This document shows positions 26,139-34,037 of a stretch of 60,496 nt of DNA, piece by piece. Position 1 is the first letter of the stretch. Each line of letters begins with the position of its first letter. A program made the translations under genes and the position numbers. Source of the stretch: Caulobacter sp. 602-2 (GTDB taxonomy: Bacteria; Pseudomonadota; Alphaproteobacteria; Caulobacterales; Caulobacteraceae); contig NZ_JAAKGT010000019.1 in NCBI RefSeq assembly GCF_011043625.1, forward strand, positions 1 to 60,496, in the 5' to 3' direction. The notes below the pieces were generated by a model. The model was not told the DNA's origin, made no database searches, and worked only from the letters and a program-made list of their open reading frames with translations.

Positions 26139-26933
26139 TCAATCGAAACCTGCGCCGGCTCCGCCCGGCTTGTACCGGTTTGGCGGAATGCCCAGCAGGC
26201 GCTTGAACATGGTCGAGAAGGCCGCCGGGCTGTCGTAGCCGAGGTCGAGGGCGATGGTCGTCACCGGCTCGCCGGCCGCCAGGCGGGGCAGGGCGGCCAG
26301 CAGGCAGGCCTGTTGTCGCCAGGCGCCGAAGCTCATGCCGGTCTCGCGGCGGAAGGCGCGGGTGAAGGCTCGTCGGCCAAGGCCCAGCTCGCCGCACCAG
26401 TCGTCGATGGTCTCGTGCGGGGTCGGGCGCTCGAGAAAGGCGTGGCAGCGGCGGGCCAGGGCCGGCGCGGCGGGGAAGGGCACGGCCAGCGGGATCACCG
26501 GCGCGCGGGCCAGTTCGGCCAGCAGCAGGTCCATGACCAGGCCGTCGCGGCCGGTCTCGTCATAGTCGACGGGGATGTCGCAGGCGGCGATCAGCAGATG
26601 GCGCACCAGCGGCGAGACGCCGATCACCCGCCCGGCGTCGCCCAGCGCGGCCGAGGCCCGCTCGTCGAGCAGCACGCTGCGGGTGCTGACCGCGCCGACC
26701 ATGCGCACCGAGTGCGGCACGCCCGCCGGGGTCCAGACGGCGCGCTCGGGCGGGGCGATCCACGCGCCGTGCGGGGTGGAGACCACCGCCACCCCGGCTG
26801 CGGCGTAGAGCAGCTGGCCACGCCCGTGCTGGTGCCAGTCGAGCTCGAACGAGGGCGGGTACTCGTTGCCGGTGGCGACCACCGGACGGGGCGTGGCGTC
26901 GTAGTCGGCGGGATGCACCCAGGGCTTGGCCAT
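26139..26933 (-). CDS. AraC family transcriptional regulator
   Basis: A 264-residue regulator with an N-terminal cupin sensor domain (FELDWHQHGRGQLLYAAAGV, WTPAGVPHSVRM) and a C-terminal double helix-turn-helix at about 165-255 (RAFTRAFRRETGMSFGAWR, TIALDLGYDSPAAFSTMFKR). The His-containing cupin motif WHQHG suggests a small ligand or metal. The frame opens at a GTG at 26942, but the ATG at 26933 gives the natural MAKPWVHP start. It is divergent from the Fsr-type exporter gene and probably controls it. Confidence 0.88.
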   Translation of the reverse strand: MAKPWVHPADYDATPRPVVATGNEYPPSFELDWHQHGRGQLLYAAAGVAVVSTPHGAWIAPPERAVWTPAGVPHSVRMVGAVSTRSVLLDERASAALGDAGRVIGVSPLVRHLLIAACDIPVDYDETGRDGLVMDLLLAELARAPVIPLAVPFPAAPALARRCHAFLERPTPHETIDDWCGELGLGRRAFTRAFRRETGMSFGAWRQQACLLAALPRLAAGEPVTTIALDLGYDSPAAFSTMFKRLLGIPPNRYKPGGAGAGFD

Positions 26934-27024
26934 CTGTCCCACTCGCGAAGGTGAAAGTCCCGATGCGGAATGCGGGACGCTGTTTCAGGTCCTATCGCGG
27001 TCGCACCTTCACTGGAAGAGCCCG

Positions 27025-28242
27025 ATGACCGACACCGCGATCCGATCCCCCGCCGCCGACCCGTCCCATGACCAGGCGCAGACCACGGTGTTCGGCGTGA
27101 TCCTGGCGATCAGCGGCTGCCACCTGCTCAACGACATGATGCAGTCGCTGTTGCCGGCCATCTATCCGAACCTGAAGACCGACCTGCATTTGAGCTTCGG
27201 CGAGATCGGCCTGGTCACCCTGGCCTACCAGATCACCGCCTCGATCCTGCAGCCGCTGGTGGGGCTCTATGCCGACCGCCGCTCCAATCCGTGGGTGCTG
27301 CCGGGCGGGACGCTGTTCTCGCTGGCGGGCCTGGCGGTGCTGTCGGTGGCGCACGTCTATAGCCTGGTTCTGCTGGGCGCGTGCCTGCTGGGCGTCGGCT
27401 CGTCGGTGTTCCACCCTGAGTCTTCGCGGGTGGCGCGAATGGCGGCGGGTGGACGGCCGGGCCTGGCCCAGTCGCTGTTCCAGGTGGGCGGCAACGCCGG
27501 CCAGGCGCTGGGGCCGCTGGCGGCGGCGCTGGTCGTCGTGCGCTGGGGCCAGTCGAGCCTGGCCCTGTTCGCGCTGCTGGCCCTGCTGGCGGGGGCGGTG
27601 CTGTGGAACGTCGCCGTCTGGGCCCGCCACCACGGCGCGGCGCGCCTGGCGGCCGGCGGCGGCCGCAAGATCGCGATCGACCTGCCCAAGGGCGCGGCCG
27701 GCAAGGGCATCGCCATCCTGCTGGTGCTGATCTTCTCGAAGTACGTCTACATGGCCAGCCTGACCAGCTACTTCACCTTCTACCTGATCGAGCGCTTCCA
27801 CCTGACGGTCGAGAACGCCCAGATGCATCTCTTCGCCTTCCTGGCGGCGGTGGCGCTGGGCACGATCGCCGGCGGACCGGTGGGCGACCGCTTCGGCCGC
27901 AAGGCGGTGATCTGGATCTCGATCCTGGGCGTGCTGCCGTTCACCCTGCTGCTGCCCTATGCCAGCCTGTTCTGGACCGGACCGCTGGTGGTGATCATCG
28001 GCCTGCTGCTGGCCTCGGCCTTCCCGGCCATCGTGGTGCTGGCCCAGGAACTGGCGCCGGGCCGGATCGGCATGATCTCGGGCCTGTTCTTCGGGTTCTC
28101 GTTCGGCATGGGGGGGCTTGGGGCCGCGGTGCTGGGCGAACTGGCCGACTGGAAGGGCGTGGAGACCGTCTACAAGCTGTGCGCGGTTCTGCCGGCGCTG
28201 GGCCTGCTGGCCGCCTTCCTGCCCAACACCCGCAAGCGGTGA
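27025..28242 (+). CDS. MFS transporter, Fsr (fosmidomycin resistance) type
   Basis: A 405-residue inner-membrane exporter with about 12 membrane helices. Family features are LNDMMQSLLPAIYPNLK in the first helix region, LVGLYADRRSNPW between helices 2 and 3, GSSVFHPESSRVARMAAGG and GGPVGDRFGRKAVIW. It is predicted to expel small toxic compounds by proton antiport. The ATG at 27025 has GGAAGAG six bases upstream; earlier in-frame codons read through the promoter. The divergent AraC gene lies 91 bp away. Confidence 0.88.
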   Translation: MTDTAIRSPAADPSHDQAQTTVFGVILAISGCHLLNDMMQSLLPAIYPNLKTDLHLSFGEIGLVTLAYQITASILQPLVGLYADRRSNPWVLPGGTLFSLAGLAVLSVAHVYSLVLLGACLLGVGSSVFHPESSRVARMAAGGRPGLAQSLFQVGGNAGQALGPLAAALVVVRWGQSSLALFALLALLAGAVLWNVAVWARHHGAARLAAGGGRKIAIDLPKGAAGKGIAILLVLIFSKYVYMASLTSYFTFYLIERFHLTVENAQMHLFAFLAAVALGTIAGGPVGDRFGRKAVIWISILGVLPFTLLLPYASLFWTGPLVVIIGLLLASAFPAIVVLAQELAPGRIGMISGLFFGFSFGMGGLGAAVLGELADWKGVETVYKLCAVLPALGLLAAFLPNTRKR

Positions 28243-28305
28243 GGGCGGGCGCTGCCTCGCGGAAAAGTCGTTGCGAGGCGGCCCATCCCACGGCACGGTC
28301 CAGGC

Positions 28306-28704
28306 ATGGTCGCGCCGTCCCCGATAAGGCCAGCCCCGCTCGGGTTCTACGGCCTGGCCCTCGTCCTGGCGGGGCTGGCCGCGCTGAGCGCCTCGGCGTT
28401 CTCGTCGCCGGGCTGCATCGGCCCGCAAAGCCAGCAGCCCTGCGACTACGTCCAGAGCTTCAAGCACGCCGTGACGCGCCAGGCCGGTGGCTACTCGACG
28501 GCCCTGCCGTTCCAGGTGCTGGACCTGGGCTCATCGGTCTATGTGGGGCAGGCGGCGCCGGCGGGGGCCGTGGCCCATACGCCAGGCGCGGTCATCGACA
28601 AGAAGAGCTGCAGGGTCTGCCGCGTCGACGCCGTCGGCGCCTACCTGGCCGAGGACGGCCTGCGCGTGCTGGCGGTGCATTCGGCCGAGCGGCCTCGTCC
28701 CTGA
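28306..28704 (+). CDS. Hypothetical secreted or membrane-anchored protein
   Basis: The 132-residue product begins with a Pro-rich stub and one hydrophobic segment (residues 12-32, FYGLALVLAGLAALSASAF) that could be a signal peptide or anchor. The exported part has two Cys pairs, CIGPQSQQPC and CRVC, which could form disulfides. No known domain was recognised. It follows the exporter gene by 63 bp on the same strand. Confidence 0.55.
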   Translation: MVAPSPIRPAPLGFYGLALVLAGLAALSASAFSSPGCIGPQSQQPCDYVQSFKHAVTRQAGGYSTALPFQVLDLGSSVYVGQAAPAGAVAHTPGAVIDKKSCRVCRVDAVGAYLAEDGLRVLAVHSAERPRP

Positions 28705-28850
28705 GATCCGCCGCCTGCTGATCCTGTCCAACACCGACACCGGCGCGGTCTGGACGTTCGAGCCGGGAACCCAAGTCCGCCTAATCCCCGCGAGGGGGGA
28801 GCTCGGTGAACAAGCTGTTCGACCCGAGCGCCGCCCTGGAGCGCGCAGCA

Positions 28851-28878
28851 AAAAGGCCAGCCTGACGGCTGGCCTTTT
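28851..28878. terminator. Bidirectional intrinsic terminator
   Basis: AAAAGGCCAGCC and GGCTGGCCTTTT form a perfect 12-bp stem around a TGAC loop, with A-run and T-run inside the stem ends. It ends fpr (minus strand) 25 bp after its stop and can also stop transcripts from the plus strand. Confidence 0.85.
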
Positions 28879-28902
28879 CAATTCGGTGCGATGCTCGCCG
28901 GA

Positions 28903-29739
28903 TCAGCCGACGAAGGCGCGCTCGATGACGAAGTCGCCGGGCTCGGCGTTGGAGCCTTCGACCAGGCCGTGGGCCTCCAGCAGGGCGGCGGTGTCCTTGA
29001 TCATGGCCATCGAGCCGCACAGCATGGCGCGGTCGTGCTCGGGATCGAACTTGCCGCCTTCCAAGCCGAGGTCGGTGAACAGCTTGCCGCTCTCGATCAG
29101 GTCGGTGAAGCGGCCCTGGCGCTCGAACGGCTCGCGGGTGACGGTGGGATAGTAGACCAGCTGGGCTTTGGCCTCGTCGCCGACCAGCGGGTCGTCGTGG
29201 ATCTCGCTGGTGAAGAGGTCGCGATAGGCCAGTTCCTGCACTTCGCGCACGCCGTGGGCGACGATCACCTTCTCGAAGCGGCTGTAGGCGTCGGGGTCGC
29301 GGGCGACCGACAGCCACGGGGCCAGGCCCGTGCCGGTGCCGAACAGGAACAGGCGCTTGCCCGGCTTGACCGCGTCCAGCACCAGGGTGCCGGTCGGCTT
29401 CTTGCCGAGCAGGACCTGGTCGCCGGCCTTGATCTGCTGCAGGCGCGAGGTCAGCGGGCCGTCGGGCACCTTGATCGAGAAGAACTCGAGTTCCTCGGCG
29501 AACGAGGGCGAGCCGATCGAATAGGCGCGCAGGATCGGCTTCTTCTCGCCCAGTTCCTCGCGGGCGGGCAGGCCGATCATCACGAACTCGCCCGAGCGGA
29601 AGCGGAAGCTGGCCGGACGGGTGATGGCGAAGCTGAACAGCCGGTCGGTCCAGTGCTTGACCCAGAGAACGGTCTCGAGGTTGTGCGGGGACTCCTTGGC
29701 GGGAGCAGGGGCGGCGGCGGTGGCGGTCTCGGCCGTCAT
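28903..29739 (-). CDS. fpr: Ferredoxin/flavodoxin--NADP+ reductase
   Basis: A 278-residue FAD enzyme exchanging electrons between NADPH and ferredoxin or flavodoxin, often part of oxidative-stress and Fe-S repair. The FAD-binding motif is RAYSIGSPSF (about 80) with GPLTSRL. The NADP-binding motif is FGTGTGLAPWLSVARDP, and CGSMAMIKDT is the nicotinamide-side motif. The C-terminus ERAFVG is typical of bacterial FPRs. The ATG at 29739 gives a 20-residue Ala-rich tail before the fold; the longer ORF adds an implausible basic leader. Confidence 0.92.
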   Translation of the reverse strand: MTAETATAAAPAPAKESPHNLETVLWVKHWTDRLFSFAITRPASFRFRSGEFVMIGLPAREELGEKKPILRAYSIGSPSFAEELEFFSIKVPDGPLTSRLQQIKAGDQVLLGKKPTGTLVLDAVKPGKRLFLFGTGTGLAPWLSVARDPDAYSRFEKVIVAHGVREVQELAYRDLFTSEIHDDPLVGDEAKAQLVYYPTVTREPFERQGRFTDLIESGKLFTDLGLEGGKFDPEHDRAMLCGSMAMIKDTAALLEAHGLVEGSNAEPGDFVIERAFVG

Positions 29740-30011
29740 GTCTTCGGTTTTCGATCCTGTTCGCGCGCAGCGCACGCAAGAAAAGTCGGGCGTCGCTCCG
29801 GCCCTGAAGGCGACACGGGTGTCATGTGAGAAGTTGAGAGCGGATGTCAACTTTTGCTCTCTGAACCCGCTGTGAGAAAAAATTCTACGAGCGGTCCAAA
29901 ATATCGCCGTTCGCTTTTTCTGACTGTGTCAAAAATGTGATTGCCGACCACCCCAACGGGGCGCAGACTTCCTTTTGCTTCGTTCGCGAAGCCAACGATA
30001 CGGAGGAACGT

Positions 30012-30407
30012 ATGCGGGTGAGGTTCGTCATGGCCGCCGCGGCGGCCAGTCTGTTAGCGTTAGGCGTAGCGGGTTGTGAAGGCGGCGCCCAATCCAAGTC
30101 CGCCAAGGCCCAACAAGTGACCCTGGAAGGCAAGTCGGTGACGGCGAGCGGCTGCGTGCGGCCGGTCGAGAACACCAAGTGCCTCGTCGTGCGCGGCCCC
30201 AACGGCGGCTATTACGACGTCTCCAGCGCCAGCCCGGCTCCGGACCCCGCCAAGGGGGTCGGCGTCTCGCTGCGGGGTCGCGACCAAGGCAAGAACACCG
30301 AATGCGGCCGTGAGCTCACGGACGTGAAATGGTCGTACCTGAACGTCCAGTGCGCGGCGGCGACGCCGAGCGCCTCGACCGGCGCCGAAGAGAAGAAGGA
30401 CGGCTAG
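30012..30407 (+). CDS. Hypothetical lipoprotein
   Basis: A 131-residue envelope protein. The ATG at 30012 has GGAGGAAC just upstream. A lipoprotein signal peptide ends in the lipobox GVAGC with Cys22. The mature part carries four more Cys (SGCVRP, TKCLV, TECGR, VQCAA), enough for two disulfides, and a disordered Ser/Glu/Lys tail. No family was recognised. It is divergent from fpr over a 272-bp AT-richer gap that should contain promoters for both. Confidence 0.7.
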   Translation: MRVRFVMAAAAASLLALGVAGCEGGAQSKSAKAQQVTLEGKSVTASGCVRPVENTKCLVVRGPNGGYYDVSSASPAPDPAKGVGVSLRGRDQGKNTECGRELTDVKWSYLNVQCAAATPSASTGAEEKKDG

Positions 30408-30457
30408 CGCCGCCTGATCGCTTCGCACGGCTCTAGAGCTCCGGTGAAGGCTGCGCT

Positions 30458-30631
30458 TCAGCCTTCGCCGGAGCCGGGGTCTGTGCGGGTCTTGGGCGTG
30501 TCGACGCTGTCTTCACCGCCGACCGGTTCGGTGGCGGGACGCGGCGGCTTGCCGTCGGCGGAGGGATTCGTCCGTTGATTCTCGTGCTCGACCTCTCGAT
30601 TGGAGGGGCGCACGCCTGTGTTCGCGGCCAT
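30458..30631 (-). CDS. Small hydrophilic protein, hypothetical
   Basis: A 57-residue reading frame starting MAANTGVRPSNREVEHENQR with AGGAAAGG eight bases before the ATG. The product is rich in Pro, Asp, Asn and Glu and probably disordered. The stop codon falls inside an inverted repeat (CTCCGGTGAAGGCTG / CAGCCTTCGCCGGAG, 30439-30472) that may end transcripts from both sides. The ribosome binding site is the main support; function is unknown. Confidence 0.45.
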   Translation of the reverse strand: MAANTGVRPSNREVEHENQRTNPSADGKPPRPATEPVGGEDSVDTPKTRTDPGSGEG

Positions 30632-30744
30632 TCCTGAGCCTTTCCTGAAGCGTTCGGGCGCGTTGCGGACCAAGAAACCTGTGAAAAGGCGCCGTTTGGT
30701 CCGCGACTTAGGCAACAACGCGTGTCGAACGCGTCCTGATCCGC

Positions 30745-30773
30745 TTGCCGGGCGCAAACGACCCTGCTACACG
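30745..30773 (+). promoter_or_regulatory. Housekeeping promoter of tRNA-Trp-secE-nusG
   Basis: TTGCCG (30745-30750) and TACACG (30768-30773) are 17 bp apart. The extended -10 GCTACACG fits the Caulobacter housekeeping pattern TTGACG / GCTANAWC. It lies about 100 bp upstream of the tRNA. Confidence 0.6.
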
Positions 30774-30875
30774 ACGCCGCTCTGGCGCTGGGAAGCGTCG
30801 GCGGCGCCGCTCGCGGCCCTCCGGCCTCGACCGTCGCCAAGGCTGCGGTCCTCTCTATCGGGACCGGAGTTCTGC

Positions 30876-30951
30876 AGGAGTGTAGCTCAGCTGGTAGAGC
30901 ATCGGTCTCCAAAACCGAGGGCCGGGGGTTCGAGTCCCTCCACTCCTGCCA
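30876..30951 (+). tRNA. tRNA-Trp (CCA anticodon)
   Basis: A complete 76-nt cloverleaf. The acceptor stem AGGAGTG pairs with CACTCCT. The D-arm is GCTC...GAGC, the anticodon stem is TCGGT/ACCGA with loop CTCCAAA (anticodon CCA), and the T-arm contains GGTTCGAGTCC. The 3' CCA is encoded. It sits 63 bp upstream of secE and is probably in the same transcript. Confidence 0.97.
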
Positions 30952-31014
30952 CTATATGTCATCGGCCGGTCCGGCGTTCGGCCCGGCCTGTCAGATACGC
31001 GAGCCTCTGAAACC

Positions 31015-31326
31015 ATGGCCAGGAAACCGGGATCCAGCCCGTCAGCGATCAAGAACCGCGCCGCCCGTACGGCCGCGGCGCTGGCCCCTGCCGGTCAGGC
31101 TCCTTCCGCGGCTGCCGCCGCCCCCAAGAAGCCCTTCAACCCGGTGCAGTTCTTCCGCGAAGTCCGCGCCGAGGCCCGCAAGATCACCTGGACCACCCGC
31201 AAGGAGACGTGGATCACCTCGGTGATGGTCTTCATCATGGTGATCGTCGCCTCGGTGTTCTTCTTCGGCGTCGACTGGATTCTGGGTACGCTGGCCAATC
31301 TGCTGCTGAAGTTCGCGGCCGGATAA
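31015..31326 (+). CDS. secE: Preprotein translocase subunit SecE
   Basis: A 103-residue subunit of the SecYEG channel in the inner membrane. An Ala/Pro-rich N-terminal extension (about 40 residues) precedes the conserved amphipathic helix PVQFFREVRAEARKITWTTRKE and a single membrane helix at about 68-95 (SVMVFIMVIVASVFFFGVDW). The length is that of single-span SecE proteins with a short extension. It is followed 14 bp later by nusG. Confidence 0.95.
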   Translation: MARKPGSSPSAIKNRAARTAAALAPAGQAPSAAAAAPKKPFNPVQFFREVRAEARKITWTTRKETWITSVMVFIMVIVASVFFFGVDWILGTLANLLLKFAAG

Positions 31327-31340
31327 GACATATAAAGACC

Positions 31341-31898
31341 ATGAGCACCGAAACCGCGACCAACCCGAACCACAAGTGGTACATCGTCCACGCCTACTCG
31401 AACTTCGAGAAGAAGGTGGCCGAGAGCATCCGTGAGCAAGCCAAGGCCCAGGGCCTGGAAGACAGCTTCTCCGAGATCCTGGTGCCCACTGAGGACGTCG
31501 TCGAGATCCGCCGCGGCCGCAAGGTCAACGCCGAGCGCAAGTTCTTCCCGGGCTACGTCCTGGTGAAGATGAACCTCTCGGACGAGGCCTACCACCTGAT
31601 CAAGAACACCCCGAAGGTGACGGGCTTCCTGGGCAGCGGCTCCAAGCCGACCCCGGTCTCCGAAAAGGAAGTCCAGCGCATCGTCGGCGCGATCGAAGAG
31701 GGCGTCGAGAAGCCCAAGACCGTCGTGCTGTACGAAGTCGGCGAGAACGTCCGCGTCATCGACGGCCCGTTCGCCAGCTTCAACGGCTCGGTCGAGCAGG
31801 TCGACGAGGAAAAGGCCCGCCTGCGGGTCACCGTCTCGATCTTCGGCCGCGCGACCCCGGTCGAGCTGGAATACAGCCAGGTCGAAAAGATCGCCTAA
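31341..31898 (+). CDS. nusG: Transcription termination/antitermination factor NusG
   Basis: A 185-residue elongation factor that binds RNA polymerase and couples it to Rho or the ribosome. The NGN domain has WYIVHAYSNFEKKVAESI (10-30) and RKFFPGYVLVKM. The KOW domain at about 130-165 has VRVIDGPFASFNGSVEQVD. The ATG at 31341 gives the standard start; the frame upstream overlaps secE only by chance. A strong terminator follows. Confidence 0.96.
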   Translation: MSTETATNPNHKWYIVHAYSNFEKKVAESIREQAKAQGLEDSFSEILVPTEDVVEIRRGRKVNAERKFFPGYVLVKMNLSDEAYHLIKNTPKVTGFLGSGSKPTPVSEKEVQRIVGAIEEGVEKPKTVVLYEVGENVRVIDGPFASFNGSVEQVDEEKARLRVTVSIFGRATPVELEYSQVEKIA

Positions 31899-31928
31899 GC
31901 GGCCTTTCCGCACCGAAGCTTTCGAAAA

Positions 31929-31957
31929 CCCCGCGCCGGCGACGGCGCGGGGTTTTT
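31929..31957 (+). terminator. Rho-independent terminator of secE-nusG
   Basis: CCCCGCGCCG / CGGCGCGGGG forms a 10-bp stem with a GCGA loop, followed by TTTTT. It starts 31 bp after the nusG stop. Confidence 0.92.
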
Positions 31958-31990
31958 GCTTGTTTGCGGGCCGGGCGGGCGAGGGGGTCT

Positions 31991-32019
31991 TTGACTCTCC
32001 GCCGCTCTCCTGCTAAACG
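31991..32019 (+). promoter_or_regulatory. Housekeeping promoter of rplK-rplA
   Basis: TTGACT (31991-31996) and TAAACG (32014-32019) are 17 bp apart, with an extended GCTAAACG -10. It leaves a leader of about 125 nt before rplK. Confidence 0.65.
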
Positions 32020-32148
32020 CCGCGACCTCGCTTCGGGACCTGGTTCCGAGGCGTGTTCGCCGTTTTGGCGAACCCAAATCCGTGGAAGGGCCGCCAAGCC
32101 CGCACCACGGCTCACCAGCGAGGGCTTCGGCCCTCACGAGAGGACACT

Positions 32149-32580
32149 ATGGCTAAGAAGATCCTGGGCTACATCAAGCTCCAGGTGAAGGCTGGCTCGG
32201 CCACGCCTTCGCCCCCCATCGGCCCGGCTCTGGGTCAGCGCGGCGTCAACATCATGGGCTTCTGTAAGGAGTTCAACGCGCGCACCGAGAACGTCGAAAA
32301 GGGCACCCCCCTGCCGACCGTGATCACTGTCTACCAAGACAAGTCGTTCACCTTCATCACCAAGACGCCCCCGGCGACCCACTACCTGAAGCAGATCACC
32401 GGCCTGAAGTCGGGTGCGAAGCTGACCGGTCGTGAGACCGTCGGCGAAGTGACGCGCACGCAGCTGCGCGAAATCGCCGAAAAGAAGATGAAGGACCTGA
32501 ACGCCAACGACATCGAGGCCGCGGCCAAGATCATCGAAGGCTCCGCCAAGGCCATGGGCCTGAAGATCGTGGAGGCCTAA
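32149..32580 (+). CDS. rplK: 50S ribosomal protein L11
   Basis: A 143-residue L11 with the N-terminal domain (KILGYIKLQVKAGSATPSPP, GPALGQRGVNIMGFCKEFN) and the rRNA-binding C-terminal domain (GLKSGAKLTGRETVGEVT, AAAKIIEGSAKAMGL). It forms the GTPase-associated centre with L10 and L12. The ATG at 32149 has GAGAGGA upstream. rplA follows after 4 bp, so the two are one operon. Confidence 0.97.
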   Translation: MAKKILGYIKLQVKAGSATPSPPIGPALGQRGVNIMGFCKEFNARTENVEKGTPLPTVITVYQDKSFTFITKTPPATHYLKQITGLKSGAKLTGRETVGEVTRTQLREIAEKKMKDLNANDIEAAAKIIEGSAKAMGLKIVEA

Positions 32581-32584
32581 TCCA

Positions 32585-33274
32585 ATGGCTACGCAACCCA
32601 AGCGCATCAAGGCCTGGACCGGCGACCGTGACGCCACCCACGCCGTCGCCGACGCCATCGCTCTGGTCAAGGCCAACGCCAAGGCCAAGTTCGACGAGAC
32701 CATCGAGATCTCGGTGAACCTGGGCGTCGACCCGCGTCACGCCGACCAGCAGGTCCGTGGCGTCGTTCAGCTGCCGTCGGGCACGGGCCGTGACGTTCGC
32801 GTCGCCGTCTTCGCCAAGGACGCCAAGGCCGCCGAAGCCACCGCCGCCGGCGCCGAAGTGGTCGGCGCCGAGGACCTGGTCGAAAAGATCCAGAACGGCT
32901 TCATGGACTTCGACCGCGTCATCGCCACCCCGGACATGATGGCCCTGGTCGGTCGTCTCGGTAAGGTGCTGGGCCCGCGCGGCCTGATGCCGAACCCGAA
33001 GGTCGGCACCGTGACCCCGAACGTCGGCCAAGCCGTTAAGGACGCCAAGGGCGGCGCCGTCGAGTTCCGTGTCGAGAAGGCTGGTATCGTCCACGCCGGC
33101 ATCGGCAAGGCCTCGTTCACCGACGAAGCCCTGCTGATCAACGTCAAGGCCCTGATCGACGCCCTGAACAAGTCCAAGCCCTCGGGCGCCAAGGGCGTGT
33201 TCGTCAAGCGCGTCGGCCTGTCCTCGACCATGGGTCCGGGCTTCAAGGTCGACATCGCCTCGATCACCGCCTAA
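32585..33274 (+). CDS. rplA: 50S ribosomal protein L1
   Basis: A 229-residue L1 of normal length, with IEISVNLGVDPRHADQQVRG, LPSGTGRDVRVAVFA and the signature LGPRGLMPNPKVGTVTPNV. It binds 23S rRNA at the mobile L1 stalk and in many bacteria represses its own operon by binding the leader. Its start lies 4 bp after the rplK stop. Confidence 0.97.
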   Translation: MATQPKRIKAWTGDRDATHAVADAIALVKANAKAKFDETIEISVNLGVDPRHADQQVRGVVQLPSGTGRDVRVAVFAKDAKAAEATAAGAEVVGAEDLVEKIQNGFMDFDRVIATPDMMALVGRLGKVLGPRGLMPNPKVGTVTPNVGQAVKDAKGGAVEFRVEKAGIVHAGIGKASFTDEALLINVKALIDALNKSKPSGAKGVFVKRVGLSSTMGPGFKVDIASITA

Positions 33275-33307
33275 TCGGCTGATCCGAAGCGAACTGACTT
33301 CGCGGGC

Positions 33308-33331
33308 GGGCGCTGGAGCGATCCAGCGCCC
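33308..33331 (+). terminator. Terminator of rplK-rplA
   Basis: A perfect 10-bp stem GGGCGCTGGA / TCCAGCGCCC with a GCGA loop, 33 bp after the rplA stop. Only a weak T-rich tail (GTCTTGCGTTT) follows. Confidence 0.7.
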
Positions 33332-33381
33332 GTCTTGCGTTTGGGCGGGTGTTTGGCGCTCTGGCTAGCCGATGTTATCTT

Positions 33382-33393
33382 CCGTCTAGACGG
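33382..33393. promoter_or_regulatory. Possible autoregulatory operator of the toxin-antitoxin pair
   Basis: CCGTCTAGACGG is a perfect 12-bp palindrome flanked by TATCTT and AGAAGAT. It lies 9 bp before the antitoxin ATG and includes part of the Shine-Dalgarno (CGGAGAAG), where a VapB-type antitoxin would be expected to bind. Confidence 0.45.
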
Positions 33394-33402
33394 AGAAGAT
33401 CC

Positions 33403-33642
33403 ATGGCCTTCCACATCCGCGATCCCGAAACCGACGCCCTGGTTCGCCAATTGGCCGAGAAGGCTCATGTGGGCATCACCGAGGCGGTGAAGCTCGCCGC
33501 CGGCGAAGCGCTGGCTGCGCGAGAGAAGATGCGCGAAGAGAAGCTGGCCAAGGCGCGCGCCATATGCGCCGAGGTCGCCGGCCAACCCCGGACGGGTCTG
33601 AAGGCGGACAAGGCGTTCTTCGACAGTCTCAACGACGACTGA
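33403..33642 (+). CDS. vapB: VapB-type antitoxin (Rv0623 family)
   Basis: A 79-residue protein of the type II antitoxin group whose N-terminal part (MAFHIRDPETDALVRQLAE, GITEAVKLAAGEAL) is a ribbon-helix-helix-like DNA-binding region found with PIN-domain toxins. The C-terminal part (KADKAFFDSLNDD) should mask the toxin. CGGAGAAG precedes the ATG at 33403. Its stop codon shares one base with the toxin start (TGATG). I chose this start over a longer frame that runs into the promoter. Confidence 0.8.
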   Translation: MAFHIRDPETDALVRQLAEKAHVGITEAVKLAAGEALAAREKMREEKLAKARAICAEVAGQPRTGLKADKAFFDSLNDD

Positions 33643-34037
33643 TGTTTGTCGACGCTTCGGCCTGGACGGCCATGCTCCTGGAGGAGCCCGAGGTGGAAGC
33701 CTTCAGGACCAAGTTGGCGGACGCGCCCGCCGTGCTGACATCGGCCATCGCGGGGTGGGAGACCGTTCGGGCGGTTTCTCGCGCGACCACCCTCGGTCAG
33801 ATCGAGGCCGCCGGGAGGCTCGGCGACCTGCAGTCGACGTTTGATGCACGCCCGGTTCCTATCGCTGAAGCCGAGCAGGCCTTGGCCCTCGATGCCCATG
33901 CCCGCTTCGGCAAGGGTGTTCATCCCGCCAAGCTGAACATGGGCGACTGCTTTTCCTATGCCTGCGCCAAGGCGCATGGCGTTCCGCTGCTCTACAAGGG
34001 CGACGACTTTGCTCTGACGGACATCGAGGCCGCGTGA
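33642..34037 (+). CDS. vapC: VapC-type PIN-domain ribonuclease toxin
   Basis: A 131-residue PIN protein. The acidic catalytic residues are in place: Asp4 (MFVDASAW), Glu40 (GWETVRAV), Asp102 (NMGDCFSYACAKA) and Asp121 or 122 (KGDDFALTDI). It is a magnesium-dependent RNase that likely cuts tRNA or rRNA when freed from VapB. The gene overlaps the antitoxin by one base and the downstream flavoprotein by four (GTGA), so all three may be translated together. Confidence 0.85.
   Translation: MFVDASAWTAMLLEEPEVEAFRTKLADAPAVLTSAIAGWETVRAVSRATTLGQIEAAGRLGDLQSTFDARPVPIAEAEQALALDAHARFGKGVHPAKLNMGDCFSYACAKAHGVPLLYKGDDFALTDIEAA

Noticed and set aside
30900..31014. Integration site or prophage remnant at tRNA-Trp
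   Set aside because: The tRNA is intact, followed at once by secE, with no integrase or duplicated 3' end.
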